Positions 1 to 8,353 of a stretch of DNA of 64,000 bases are shown here, in pieces. A model generated the notes under the pieces. That model did no database searches and had not been told where the DNA came from. It saw only the letters and a list, made by a program, of their open reading frames with translations. Positions within the stretch are counted from its first letter, which is position 1. Every line of letters begins with the position of its first letter. Position numbers and translations under genes: made by a program. The stretch covers positions 1 through 64,000 of the forward strand of contig CAYTFW010000005.1 of NCBI GenBank assembly GCA_964437145.1, written 5' to 3'. This stretch comes from JAFAZJ01 sp964437145. Lineage in GTDB: Bacteria; Pseudomonadota; Alphaproteobacteria; Reyranellales; Reyranellaceae.

Positions 1-142
1 GCTTGGCGGCGGGCGCCGCGGCGGCCGGCCTGGCCGGCGCGGGCGGCTTGGTCGCCGCCGGCTTGGCCGCCGCCTGGGCAAGAGCGTCCGACGCCGGCGC
101 GCAGAGAACCAGCGCGGCCAAGAGCGCGACGATGCGCTTCAT
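1..142 (-). CDS. exported Ala/Pro-rich protein, C-terminus outside the window
   Basis: Reading leftward from an ATG at 142, the first 47 codons give MKRIVALLAALVLC, then a hydrophobic stretch ending in an ALAQ-type signal peptidase site, then a low-complexity run of Ala, Pro and Lys (AAKPAATKPPAPARPAAAAP). This looks like a Sec signal peptide followed by a flexible linker. Such linkers are common at the start of alphaproteobacterial periplasmic or envelope proteins. The gene runs off the left edge, so the functional domain is not visible. It lies 81 bp downstream of the WD40 gene on the same strand and could share its transcript. Function unknown. Confidence 0.6.
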   Translation of the reverse strand, partial: MKRIVALLAALVLCAPASDALAQAAAKPAATKPPAPARPAAAAPAAK

Positions 143-223
143 CGATGGAACTCCCGTCAAGGCTCTCCCCCCGGAGGAGCTGACACTTGGTTAACGGAAC
201 CCGGCGAAACCGGCAAGCGCCGG

Positions 224-2812
224 CTAGCGGGGTGCGGCCTTCGGCGTATAGGGCGGCTTGTCCTTCATGTCGGAGTGCCAGCCGCAGGGTGGGTCCTTGG
301 GGTCTTCCTCGAGGAAGAACCTGCGGCGTTCTTCGCGGGAGAGCGGTCGGGTCATCAGCGAGCAGGCGTGGTCGATCAGCTCCTGCGGCTTGGCGAACGT
401 GCGCCACAGTCGCGCGACTCCATCTCGCCCGGTTGTCACGACGAGTGCTCCGTCGATCGACAACACACCACTGTCGATCTCTTCCGTGTGTCCTCGGAAC
501 ACCGCTAGGGCCTCGCTGTGATCGATATGCCATAGTCTCGCGGTGCGATCGGCTGACGTGGTCAGGACGAAGGTGCCATCGGCCGAGAAGATCGGACGCC
601 CGGGGGCCTTTTGATGACCGCTGAAAGTACGCACCAGGCGGCCAGTGCGAGCATCCCAGAGCGATGCTCCATCGGCGGCCGAGGTCACGATGTACCTGCC
701 GTCCGGGGAGAACGTGCCGAGTCGCACGTTAACACCATGCAGTCTGAACAGGGTCTTGCCCGTGGCTACGTCCAACACCTGGCCGGTTCCACCGATTAGC
801 GTTAGCAATCGCGCGCTGTCCGGCGAGAAAGCCAAGCCGAAGACTTGGTAATTCTGCCCAGGCAACTCGCGCAACGTCTTTCCATCGTGCATGGCGATGA
901 TGCGCACCGACCCATCTCTTCCGGCGGTCGCCAAATACCTGCCATCGCCAGAAAACGCCGGTCGCGGGAACGGGGCACTGTTCGGCACAGTCGCGAGCAA
1001 CTTGCCACTGGCGGCGTCCCACAGATATCCGGTGCCAGTCAACATCGGCGCGGTCCAGACGTGTGCGCCATCTGGCGAGAAGACGAAGAGATGCAAGAAT
1101 ACGCCGAGCACGTCGTGAGGGACGGGACCACTCGGGAACAGGTTCTGATCTTCGAGGACTACGAGCACTTCACCAGTAGTGGCGTTGCGAATCGCGACTG
1201 TCCGATCGGCTGATGCGGTCAGCACATGGACGCCGTCAGGTGAGAACCGCATCGGACCCACAGCGGTCCGAGGTTGAATGAACGTCGTCAGCAATTTGCC
1301 GGTAGTGACGTCGCGTACGGATACTTCGTCGGAGCCACGAAGCACAATCTGTCGGCCATCGGGCGAGAGCTTCGCCTCGGCAATCCGGCGGCTGTCGTTG
1401 CCGAACATCGCCATGGCCTGCTCTCCGGTGACCGCCCAGAGGCGCGCGCTCCCATCGTACGATGCGCTCAGCACGCGCGAGCCATCCGGCGAGAACACGG
1501 CAGTATGTACGTCGTGAGCATGACCGGTGAGGCTCAGCATGTCCTCGCTGTCCTTGGCCGTATCCCAGATGCGCACGACGCGATCGGCGGAAACCGCCAG
1601 GAAGCGTTCGTCATCGGCAGAGAATCGGAGGCCCGCGATCTCCTCCGCCGGTGCACGCCGCACGAACAACTGACGGCCGGTTGTCGTGTCCCATCCGCTG
1701 ATCATGTGGTCGGACGACGCCAGCAGCGCGCGTCTGCCATTGGGAGAGATCGCGGCCGCTGTTATCTGGCCCTGTGGAAGTCTCAGTGTCGGCAGCGCCG
1801 CACGGGTACCGACATCCCACAGCCCGGCCTCGGTGGCTGTGGCGGCCAACAGCCGATCGCCGTTGGACGACAGGGCGGCAAAGCGGATCGCCGCGCCCGA
1901 ACTGGAAGACGGCTGCAGGATGGATAGCCCCTCACCACTGGCCGCGTCCCACGAGCGCACGACCCCGCCCTCATGCCGTGTGATGATCCGCGCCCCGTCG
2001 GCTGAGAGCACGGCTTGCTCGATGGGTGTGGTGTTGTGCAATGTGAGGACTTCCTTGCCGCTGGCCGTCTCCCACAGCTTGACTGTGCCCTTGCAGGCAG
2101 CCGTCAGGACGCGTTGGCCGTCTGCTGAGAACGCGGCGGCGCAAACCACGTCCACGGCGCGACCGCCGAAGATGAAGCGTTCCGTGGCGCCGCTCTTGTC
2201 CGACTGCGTGATGACGCCATCGACGGGTTGGCCTGTCGTCGTGCCGGTCTCGCCCACATTGAGCACCGCGAGGCCGGCACCACTGTGGGCATCCCACAGG
2301 CGAGCCGTGCCGTCATTCGACGTCGTCAAGATTCGTGTGCCGTCAAGTGAGAGCATCGCCATCCCGATAGCGGCGCGGTGGCCGCGCAATGCTAGGCGCT
2401 GCGTGCCGCTGTCCACGTCCCATACACGGGCGATTCCGTCACCGCCTGCGGTCAATGCCCGCTTTCCGTCGGGCGAGAAGACGGCGCTCCGCACGGCGCG
2501 GTCATGGCCGCGAAGGCTGTGCAGTTCGCGCCCGCCGCTCCTGATGATCGTCTGGAGGACTCGAGCTGCCTCGTGGATATAAGGACGATCGTTCGCTACC
2601 ACGTCGCGCGGCAGCGCCTCCAACGCCAACGCCAGCGCGACGTTGGGGTTGCCGCGATCAAGTTCGGTGCGTGCCGCCTGCGCAACATGATGCGACAGGC
2701 TTTCGAGCAGGCTGCGATAGGAAGGTTGCGCCCGGGCCATCCCGCAGACGGCGAGGACAGTGGTGGCGATGAGTAGCATTCGTCGGGCGAGCACACGGAA
2801 TGCTTGAGTCAT
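224..2812 (-). CDS. exported WD40-repeat beta-propeller protein
   Basis: The ORF is built almost wholly of WD40 repeats, about 13-15 copies. Many show the pattern GH..x..xx.FSPDG...LTA..D...R.WD. It begins with a signal peptide (MTQAFRVLARRMLLIATTVL then an ARAQ cleavage site). A short helical segment with ALALEALPRD follows, then the propellers, which run to the C-terminus. The tail (LIDHAC...PLSREERRRFFL) is the tail normally found after the WD40 arrays of STAND/NACHT or TIR-type bacterial proteins. No NTPase or effector domain is present. I chose ATG 2812 because it gives a clean signal peptide; an in-frame GTG at 2842 would add ten residues. Likely a periplasmic scaffold or ligand-binding platform; partner unknown. 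Confidence 0.8.
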   Translation of the reverse strand: MTQAFRVLARRMLLIATTVLAVCGMARAQPSYRSLLESLSHHVAQAARTELDRGNPNVALALALEALPRDVVANDRPYIHEAARVLQTIIRSGGRELHSLRGHDRAVRSAVFSPDGKRALTAGGDGIARVWDVDSGTQRLALRGHRAAIGMAMLSLDGTRILTTSNDGTARLWDAHSGAGLAVLNVGETGTTTGQPVDGVITQSDKSGATERFIFGGRAVDVVCAAAFSADGQRVLTAACKGTVKLWETASGKEVLTLHNTTPIEQAVLSADGARIITRHEGGVVRSWDAASGEGLSILQPSSSSGAAIRFAALSSNGDRLLAATATEAGLWDVGTRAALPTLRLPQGQITAAAISPNGRRALLASSDHMISGWDTTTGRQLFVRRAPAEEIAGLRFSADDERFLAVSADRVVRIWDTAKDSEDMLSLTGHAHDVHTAVFSPDGSRVLSASYDGSARLWAVTGEQAMAMFGNDSRRIAEAKLSPDGRQIVLRGSDEVSVRDVTTGKLLTTFIQPRTAVGPMRFSPDGVHVLTASADRTVAIRNATTGEVLVVLEDQNLFPSGPVPHDVLGVFLHLFVFSPDGAHVWTAPMLTGTGYLWDAASGKLLATVPNSAPFPRPAFSGDGRYLATAGRDGSVRIIAMHDGKTLRELPGQNYQVFGLAFSPDSARLLTLIGGTGQVLDVATGKTLFRLHGVNVRLGTFSPDGRYIVTSAADGASLWDARTGRLVRTFSGHQKAPGRPIFSADGTFVLTTSADRTARLWHIDHSEALAVFRGHTEEIDSGVLSIDGALVVTTGRDGVARLWRTFAKPQELIDHACSLMTRPLSREERRRFFLEEDPKDPPCGWHSDMKDKPPYTPKAAPR

Positions 2813-2907
2813 GGTCTCAATATTCACCACCTGATCCGTCACATCAAGCCTCGCTCCCGTCGGGTCAGTGACTATGATATGACGCGAGAGCGTATTCGGA
2901 GGATGCC

Positions 2908-5112
2908 ATGTCGGTATGGAACGAGCGGGCGCGGGCGGTGCGTGAGACGGTCGAGGCGGTGCGCGCCGTTGAGGCCGAGGGCGTCACGCGCGAGGGGCTG
3001 GCCAAGATTGGCGAGACGCTCGTCGGGCTGGCGACGCGCACCGAGCTGTTTCCGCTCGAGCAGTTCCCGGTGCGTAAAGAGGGCGGCATCTATCGCCTGG
3101 CCGAGGATCCCGACCATCGCTTCGCGCTCTACGCCTCGGCCGGCCTCGAAGGCAAGCTGGTCCAGCCGCACAACCACACCACCTGGGCGGTGATCGCCGG
3201 CGTGCACGGCCAGGAGCACAATGTGCGCTATGACCGCGTCGTGACCGAGGGCGTCAACGATCCCAACAGCGTCGAGCTGGCCAAGGGCTCGGAGCTGACG
3301 GTGGTGAAGGGCAACTCGATCCAGTTCCTGCCCGACGATTTCCACACCATCCAGGTGCCGGCGGGCGGCGGGCCGGCGCTGCACCTGCATCTCTATGGGT
3401 TGAGCCTGGAGCATCTGCCGCGCCGCGTGATGGTCGAGCTGGAGACCAAGCAGGCGGCCGAGTTCCCGTCGGCGCCGAAGATCCTGACGCCGCTGATCAG
3501 CGCCGCCGAGGTGAAGGCGCTGATGGGCACGGAGGACGAGGTCTGCTTCGTCGACGTGCGCGAGGAGGGTCAGTTCTCGTCCGACGGCCATCCGCTGTTC
3601 GCGATCTGTGTGCCGCTGTCGAAGCTGGAGCTGCGCATCCTGCCGCTGGTGCCCAACTTCGCCGCGCGCATCATCGTCATGGATACCGGCGAGGAGGGCC
3701 AGCTCGGCCGCGCCGGCCGCGCCGCCTCGAAGCTCTCGCTGCTGGGCTACAGCAACGTCGCCGTGATGGATGGCGGGCTCAAAGCGTGGCGCGAGGCGGG
3801 CTACGAGATCTTCACCGGCGTCAACGTGCCGAGCAAGGCCTTCGGCGAGATCGTCGAGCACGACCGCGACACGCCGCGCGTCGACGCCGCCGAGATCAAG
3901 AAGATGCAGGACGAGGGTCGCGACATGGTGATCCTCGATTCGCGGCCCTACGAGGAGTTCCACAACATGTCGATCCCCGGCGGGATCGACTGCCCCGGCG
4001 CCGAGCTGGTCTATCGCGTCAAGGACATGGCGCCCAACCCCGAGACCGTGGTGGTGGTGAACTGCGCCGGCCGCACGCGCTCGATCATCGGCGCGCAGTC
4101 GCTGATCAACGCCGGCGTGCCCAACAAGGTGATCGCGCTGAAGAACGGCACCATGGGCTGGCATCTCGCCGGCCTGGAGGTGGCGCGCGGCAAGACCGAC
4201 AGCTTCAAGCCGCAAAGCAAGGAAGCAGCGCAATGGGCACGCGAGGCCGCCGCCAAGGTGGCCGACAAGGCCGGGGTGAAGAAGATCGGGCTCAACACCT
4301 TGCGCGACATGGCCGACGACGCGGCCGCCGGTGCGGGCTGCCTCTACGCCTTCGACGTGCGCGATCCGGCCGAGTACAAGGCCGGCCACCTGATCGGCCT
4401 GCGCCATGCCGCGGGCGGCCAGCTCGTGCAGGCGACCGATCAATATGTCGGCGTGCGCAACGCCACCATCGTGCTGCACGACAATGACGGCGTGCGCGCG
4501 ACGATGACGGCGCACTGGCTGCTGCAGATGGGCTGGAAGAAGGTCTTCGTGCTCGACCACCGGCCGGGCAAGAACCAGGTCGAGACCGGGCCGGAGAAGC
4601 GCGGCGTGCCCGGGCTGGGCGCCATCAAGACGCCGGCCCTGACGCCGAAGGAGCTCAACACGCTGGTCGAGCGCGGCGAGGCGCTGGTGATCGATCTCGA
4701 TACCAGCCTGCGCTACCGCGACGGCCACGTCCCCGGCGCCTGGTTCGCCACCCGCGCCAACCTCGCCGAGACCCTGCCGAAGATGGTGGCCGAGACGCCC
4801 AAGGCCAAGCGCATCGTGCTGGTCTCGCCCGACGGCGTGCTGGCGCGGCTGGCCTCGGCCGAGGTCGCGGCGATGGCGGCGTGGAAGGTGGCGATCCTCG
4901 CCGGCGGCATGAAGGCGTGGAAGGAAGCCGGCCTGCCGCTGGAGAACGAGCACACCCGCATGGCCGACCCGCCTGATGACGTATGGTACCGACCCTACGA
5001 CCGCAAGGAAGGCGTCGAGGCGGCGATGAACCAGTACCTCGAATGGGAAGTCGACCTCGTCGCCCAGGTCAAACGCGACGGCGATTCGCGCTTCACCGTG
5101 CTGACGATCTAG
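2908..5112 (+). CDS. cupin (cysteine dioxygenase-like) fused to four rhodanese domains
   Basis: A 734-residue fusion. Residues 1-175 form a cupin with the metal-ligand pattern H88, H90, E103 and H146, resembling thiol dioxygenases of the cysteine dioxygenase group. Four rhodanese-like modules follow at about 200-310, 325-430, 465-555 and 580-685. Only the second has a catalytic cysteine loop (C386 in CAGRTRS). The equivalent loops in the others read DTGEEGQ, HDNDGVR and SPDGVLA, so they are probably structural or binding modules. GGAGGA at 2898-2903 precedes the ATG by 4 bases. The inferred role is oxidation or transfer of sulfur from a small thiol or persulfide in the cytoplasm. The true substrate is not shown by the sequence. 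A persulfide dioxygenase-rhodanese gene lies 1.7 kb downstream. Confidence 0.85.
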   Translation: MSVWNERARAVRETVEAVRAVEAEGVTREGLAKIGETLVGLATRTELFPLEQFPVRKEGGIYRLAEDPDHRFALYASAGLEGKLVQPHNHTTWAVIAGVHGQEHNVRYDRVVTEGVNDPNSVELAKGSELTVVKGNSIQFLPDDFHTIQVPAGGGPALHLHLYGLSLEHLPRRVMVELETKQAAEFPSAPKILTPLISAAEVKALMGTEDEVCFVDVREEGQFSSDGHPLFAICVPLSKLELRILPLVPNFAARIIVMDTGEEGQLGRAGRAASKLSLLGYSNVAVMDGGLKAWREAGYEIFTGVNVPSKAFGEIVEHDRDTPRVDAAEIKKMQDEGRDMVILDSRPYEEFHNMSIPGGIDCPGAELVYRVKDMAPNPETVVVVNCAGRTRSIIGAQSLINAGVPNKVIALKNGTMGWHLAGLEVARGKTDSFKPQSKEAAQWAREAAAKVADKAGVKKIGLNTLRDMADDAAAGAGCLYAFDVRDPAEYKAGHLIGLRHAAGGQLVQATDQYVGVRNATIVLHDNDGVRATMTAHWLLQMGWKKVFVLDHRPGKNQVETGPEKRGVPGLGAIKTPALTPKELNTLVERGEALVIDLDTSLRYRDGHVPGAWFATRANLAETLPKMVAETPKAKRIVLVSPDGVLARLASAEVAAMAAWKVAILAGGMKAWKEAGLPLENEHTRMADPPDDVWYRPYDRKEGVEAAMNQYLEWEVDLVAQVKRDGDSRFTVLTI

Positions 5113-5126
5113 GGGGACTGAGCGCG

Positions 5127-5420
5127 ATGGACCGCGACGCGATCATCGCCAAGCTGAAGGCGCAATCCGCGGCGTTTCGGGCTCTGGGTATCGACGCGCT
5201 GTATCTGTTTGGGTCGGCGGCACGTGGCGAAGCGGGGCCCGACAGCGATGTCGACCTGTTCTGCGACTATCGCGCCGGACAGTTCGACCTGTTCGATCTG
5301 ATGGCGGCCCAAGAACAGGCCGAAGCGATCCTCGGTCGGCGTGTCGACTTCCTGACCCGTAGAGGTCTACATCCGGCGCTGCGCGGCGACATCGAAACGT
5401 CAGCGGTGCAAATCTTCTGA
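5127..5420 (+). CDS. mntA: MNT-type nucleotidyltransferase (antitoxin of a MNT/HEPN pair)
   Basis: A 97-residue minimal nucleotidyltransferase. It carries the family signature G-S-x-x-R-G-E-x-x-P-x-S-D-V-D-L (FGSAARGEAGPDSDVDLFCDY), including the metal-binding D-x-D pair, and this length is normal for the family. In MntA-HepT modules this protein neutralises the HEPN ribonuclease toxin by adding AMP to it. The ATG at 5127 lies 14 bases after the upstream stop; an ORF open further upstream is only overlap with the rhodanese gene. The next gene overlaps its stop as ATGA but is severely truncated, so this appears to be an orphan antitoxin. The symbol is used by family resemblance. Confidence 0.8.
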   Translation: MDRDAIIAKLKAQSAAFRALGIDALYLFGSAARGEAGPDSDVDLFCDYRAGQFDLFDLMAAQEQAEAILGRRVDFLTRRGLHPALRGDIETSAVQIF

Positions 5421-5494
5421 TGCCCGACAAACGCATCCGGCACGTGATCGCCGATATGCTGGGAGCGATCGACCACGTCAGGACACCGAAATAA
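5420..5494 (+). pseudogene. hepT: remnant of a HEPN/DUF86 (HepT-like) toxin gene
   Basis: The ATG overlaps the stop codon of the nucleotidyltransferase (ATGA), the usual arrangement for MNT/HEPN pairs. The 24 residues MPDKRIRHVIADMLGAIDHV, then RTPK, match the start of a DUF86 HEPN protein (first amphipathic helix). After that the frame stops at TAA and a palindromic intergenic repeat begins seven bases later. A full HEPN protein has about 110-140 residues and an R-x4-6-H active site; both are missing, and no later fragment is found before the next gene. I infer that deletion or repeat insertion destroyed the toxin. The assignment of so short a peptide rests largely on its position. Confidence 0.6.
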
Positions 5495-5500
5495 CCGGTC

Positions 5501-5625
5501 CCTTCCCCCGGAGGGGGAAGGTGCCCGAAGGGCGGAAGGGGGATGTTGAAGACGAACGCAGGAGTCCGTCTTCGACATCCCCCATCCGTCGCTCCGCGCC
5601 ACCTTCCCCCTCCGGGGGAAGGGAA
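5501..5625. repeat. palindromic intergenic repeat (CCTTCCCCCGGAGGGGGAAGG arms)
   Basis: Two near-identical ~21-bp palindromes (5501-5521 and 5603-5624) flank about 80 bp that itself contains an inverted repeat (GAAGACG near 5545 and CGTCTTC near 5568). The whole segment can fold into one long hairpin. It starts just after the truncated HEPN gene and ends beside the stop of the hydrolase gene on the other strand. No ORF. It resembles REP/RIME-type intergenic repeats and could also act as a bidirectional transcription terminator. Confidence 0.8.
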
Positions 5626-5628
5626 GGC

Positions 5629-6711
5629 TCAACGCTCCAACCGTGCGATGAACGCCGCCAGCGCCGGGGCCCATTGGGCGGCGTCGGCGTGGCTCGCCAT
5701 GTGGCCCTTGTCGGTGACCAGCTCGACATAGGTGAGGTCGATGCCGGCCTCGCGCATCTCCTTGGCGTAGGACACGCCCATCTTGGCCGGGAACAGCGTG
5801 TCGTTGGGCGCGATCACGTACAGCACCTTGGCCTTCAGCTTGGCGTAGTCGGCGGTGATGTCGAAGGTGCTGATCGCGCGCCGCAAGACGACCATCGAAT
5901 GGCCATCGTAGGTCTTCGCCCAATCGCGCGCATTGGCGCGGATCGCCGCCTCGCGCTTGGCCGGATCGGCGATCGTCGCCGCGAGAATCTCGCGCTGGCC
6001 ATAGCCCACCAAGGTCTCGTGGCGGATCTCCTCGAGGATCGAGGCGATGCCGCCATTCTCGTAGTACCAGCCGTTGTTCCAGTTGGGATGGCTCGCCAGC
6101 CGTTGGCGCAGCTGCTCGACGGCGTCGATGGTGCCCGCGCGCATCTTCGGCGCGGTCACCGTGGCGACGACGCCGTTCATGAAATCGGGATAGCTCACGC
6201 CCCACTGGAAGGATTGGAAGCCGCCCATCGAGGGGCCGCACACCGCCACCAGATGCTTCACGCCGAGCGAGTCGAGCAGCAGCTTCTGCGAGCGCACGAT
6301 GTCGCGGATCGTCACCTCGGGGAAGGTCGGCCCATAGGGATTGCCGGTGCGCGGATCGCGGCTGGCCGGTCCGGTCGAGCCGTGGCACGAGCCCAGCGCG
6401 TTGACGCCGACGACGAAGAACCTGTCAGTGTCGACCGCCTTGCCCGGCCCGATCAGCGCGTCCCACCAGCCCGGCGTGCCCGGCGCCACGCCGCGCGGCT
6501 CCTTGCCCTTGGCGTGCACGCCCGCGACATGGCCGCTCGACGTGTAGCCATGGACGATGAGGATGGCGTTGTCGCCGGCGGCGTTGAGCTTGCCGTGCGT
6601 TTCGTAGGCGACCTCGCAGAGCGGCAGCGCGCCGCCTTTCTCGAGGGCGAAATCCTTGGTGGTGAAGGTCAGGTCTTCGACGGCGTCGAGTTTGTTCGTC
6701 ATGGCGCGCAT
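5629..6711 (-). CDS. alpha/beta hydrolase of the homoserine O-acetyltransferase (MetX) family
   Basis: 360 residues with the MetX fold. An oxyanion-hole region (HGYTSSGH) comes first. The family block GSCHGSTGPASRDPRTG..YG..FPEVTIRD then leads into the nucleophile elbow GPSMGG, with Asp (APNDTLFP) and His (DKGHMASH) completing the triad near the C-terminus. MetX enzymes acetylate homoserine for methionine synthesis. However, this subgroup is also used for acyl transfer to other substrates or plain hydrolysis, and no other met gene is adjacent. The start ATG at 6711 has GAAGG about six bases upstream; an internal ATG at 6702 is possible. Its place between two persulfide/rhodanese genes hints at sulfur amino acid metabolism, but that is inference. 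Confidence 0.75.
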   Translation of the reverse strand: MRAMTNKLDAVEDLTFTTKDFALEKGGALPLCEVAYETHGKLNAAGDNAILIVHGYTSSGHVAGVHAKGKEPRGVAPGTPGWWDALIGPGKAVDTDRFFVVGVNALGSCHGSTGPASRDPRTGNPYGPTFPEVTIRDIVRSQKLLLDSLGVKHLVAVCGPSMGGFQSFQWGVSYPDFMNGVVATVTAPKMRAGTIDAVEQLRQRLASHPNWNNGWYYENGGIASILEEIRHETLVGYGQREILAATIADPAKREAAIRANARDWAKTYDGHSMVVLRRAISTFDITADYAKLKAKVLYVIAPNDTLFPAKMGVSYAKEMREAGIDLTYVELVTDKGHMASHADAAQWAPALAAFIARLER

Positions 6712-6788
6712 CGCACACCTTCAGGCGTCCACATGCAAGTGTCGCGTGGCGCTGGACAGGCCGCGCACGCGGTGCTGACGTGACGTCC

Positions 6789-7862
6789 ATGCCCGTGTTT
6801 CGTCAGCTCTTTGACCAGGCCTCGTCGACCTACACCTATGTGCTCGGCTGTGCCGACACGCGCGAGGCGCTGATCATCGATCCGGTTTTCGAGCAGGTGC
6901 GCCGCGACGCGGCCCTGATCGGCGAGCTCGACCTCAAGCTGGTGGCGATCCTCGAGACGCATGTGCACGCCGACCACGTCACCGGCGCCTGGCTGCTGCG
7001 CCGCCGGCTGGGCGGCGCCATCGCGCTGTCGAAGGCCAGCGGCGCGCACGGCGCCGACCGCTATCTCGAGCACGGCGATCGCGTCGCCTTCGGCCGCCGG
7101 CATTTGGAGGTGCGCGCCACGCCGGGCCACACCAGCGGCTGCCTGACCTATGTTCTCGACGATCACTCGATGGCCTTCACAGGCGACTGCCTGCTGATCC
7201 GCGGCAGCGGTCGCACCGACTTCCAGCAGGGCGACGCGCGCGCGATGTACCGCTCGGTGCACGATCGCATCCTCACCCTGCCGGCCGGCTGCCTGCTCTA
7301 CCCGGCGCACGATTACAGGGGTCACACCGTCACGTCGGTGCGCGAAGAGAGCCGCTTCAATCCGCGGCTGGGTGGCGACGTGGCGATCGGTGATTTCGCC
7401 GGCCACATGGCCAACCTCAACCTACCGCATCCCAAGCAGCTCGATGTCGCCGTGCCGGCCAACCTCAAATGCGGCCGGCCCGAGAACGAGGCCAACGCGC
7501 TCGCCGATCCCGACTGGGCGCCGCTGCGCTACACCTTCGGCGGCATCTGGGAAATCCAGAGCTACGCGCTGGAGGAGCATCTCGGCAAGGTCCAGGTGCT
7601 CGACGTGCGCGAGCCGGAGGAGTTCGACGGGCCGCTGGGCCACATCCCCGGCGCCACGCTCATTCCGCTGGGCCAGCTCAAGGCGCGCACGGGCGAACTC
7701 GCACGCGACAAGCCCATCGTCGCGGTGTGCCGCGCCGGCAGCCGCTCGGCGCAGGCCATCACCATCCTGCGCGGCGCGGGCTTCACCGACGTCGCCAACC
7801 TTGCCGGCGGCATGCTGCGCTGGCGCACCGAGGGCCATGGTACGGACGGCGAGGGGATCTGA
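6789..7862 (+). CDS. persulfide dioxygenase (ETHE1-type) fused to a rhodanese domain
   Basis: The N-terminal ~240 residues are a metallo-beta-lactamase fold with H58-x-H60-x-D62-H63 (THVHADH), PGHTSG, FTGDCL and YPAHDY. This is the non-haem iron site of ETHE1-like persulfide dioxygenases. The C-terminal ~100 residues are a rhodanese with catalytic C314 (VCRAGSRS). Such fusions oxidise glutathione or protein persulfide to sulfite and exchange sulfane sulfur with thiosulfate, detoxifying sulfide. ATG 6789 gives the usual family start (MPVFRQLFD); a GTG at 6780 would add three residues. It is divergent from the MetX-like gene by 77 bp. Confidence 0.9.
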   Translation: MPVFRQLFDQASSTYTYVLGCADTREALIIDPVFEQVRRDAALIGELDLKLVAILETHVHADHVTGAWLLRRRLGGAIALSKASGAHGADRYLEHGDRVAFGRRHLEVRATPGHTSGCLTYVLDDHSMAFTGDCLLIRGSGRTDFQQGDARAMYRSVHDRILTLPAGCLLYPAHDYRGHTVTSVREESRFNPRLGGDVAIGDFAGHMANLNLPHPKQLDVAVPANLKCGRPENEANALADPDWAPLRYTFGGIWEIQSYALEEHLGKVQVLDVREPEEFDGPLGHIPGATLIPLGQLKARTGELARDKPIVAVCRAGSRSAQAITILRGAGFTDVANLAGGMLRWRTEGHGTDGEGI

Positions 7863-7878
7863 TGTGAAGGAGATCTCG

Positions 7879-8331
7879 ATGTTGAAACGTCGTTCGATGC
7901 TCGCCGCCGGCGGCGCCGGCTCGCTCGCGCTGGTTACCGTGGCGCGGGCGCAGTCGGGTCTCAGCGCGTCCCAGCTGAACCGGCTAGTCGCGCGTGCGCT
8001 GCAGGCGGAGACCACCGTGACCTTCGCGCGCCCCGAGCCGCTGGGCTTCATCAATGTCGCCGTCGTCACGCGTCAGCTCGGCCAGAAGGCCGGCGCCATG
8101 GAGTACTACCTCGCCGTCACCGATCCGCGGCTGCCCGACGGGCTGATCTTCTTTTCCAACGAGGTGGCGTCGAGCACCTTCCGCATGCATCGCACCGACA
8201 CGCATCTGCGCCGCGTGGCCAGCGCGAGCAATGATCTGCGGCTGGGTGATGGCGGCTTGAAGGCCTGGGATGGTCCGTCGGCCGACAACGACTTCTCCGC
8301 CCAGCTCGCCTACTGGGCCACTGTGAACTGA
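7879..8331 (+). CDS. exported protein of unknown function, first of a tandem pair
   Basis: 150 residues starting at ATG 7879, with AAGGAG at 7867-7872 as ribosome binding site. The N-terminus MLKRRSMLAAGGAG followed by a hydrophobic stretch and VARAQ looks like a Tat-type signal (twin arginine) with signal peptidase cleavage. The mature protein shares long blocks with the next gene (Y-Y/T-LAVT-PRL-DGLIFFS, MHRTDTHLRRVASA-NDL, ADNDFSAQLA-WATVN), so the two arose by duplication. I do not recognise the family. It follows the persulfide dioxygenase by 16 bp and could be in the same transcript. Confidence 0.75.
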   Translation: MLKRRSMLAAGGAGSLALVTVARAQSGLSASQLNRLVARALQAETTVTFARPEPLGFINVAVVTRQLGQKAGAMEYYLAVTDPRLPDGLIFFSNEVASSTFRMHRTDTHLRRVASASNDLRLGDGGLKAWDGPSADNDFSAQLAYWATVN

Positions 8332-8353
8332 AGAGGCGACAAGGAGGGTGCCG

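Noticed and set aside
2872..4953. 693-codon open frame on the minus strand
   Set aside because: Antisense shadow of the cupin-rhodanese gene; composition is typical of a shadow frame and no motif is present.
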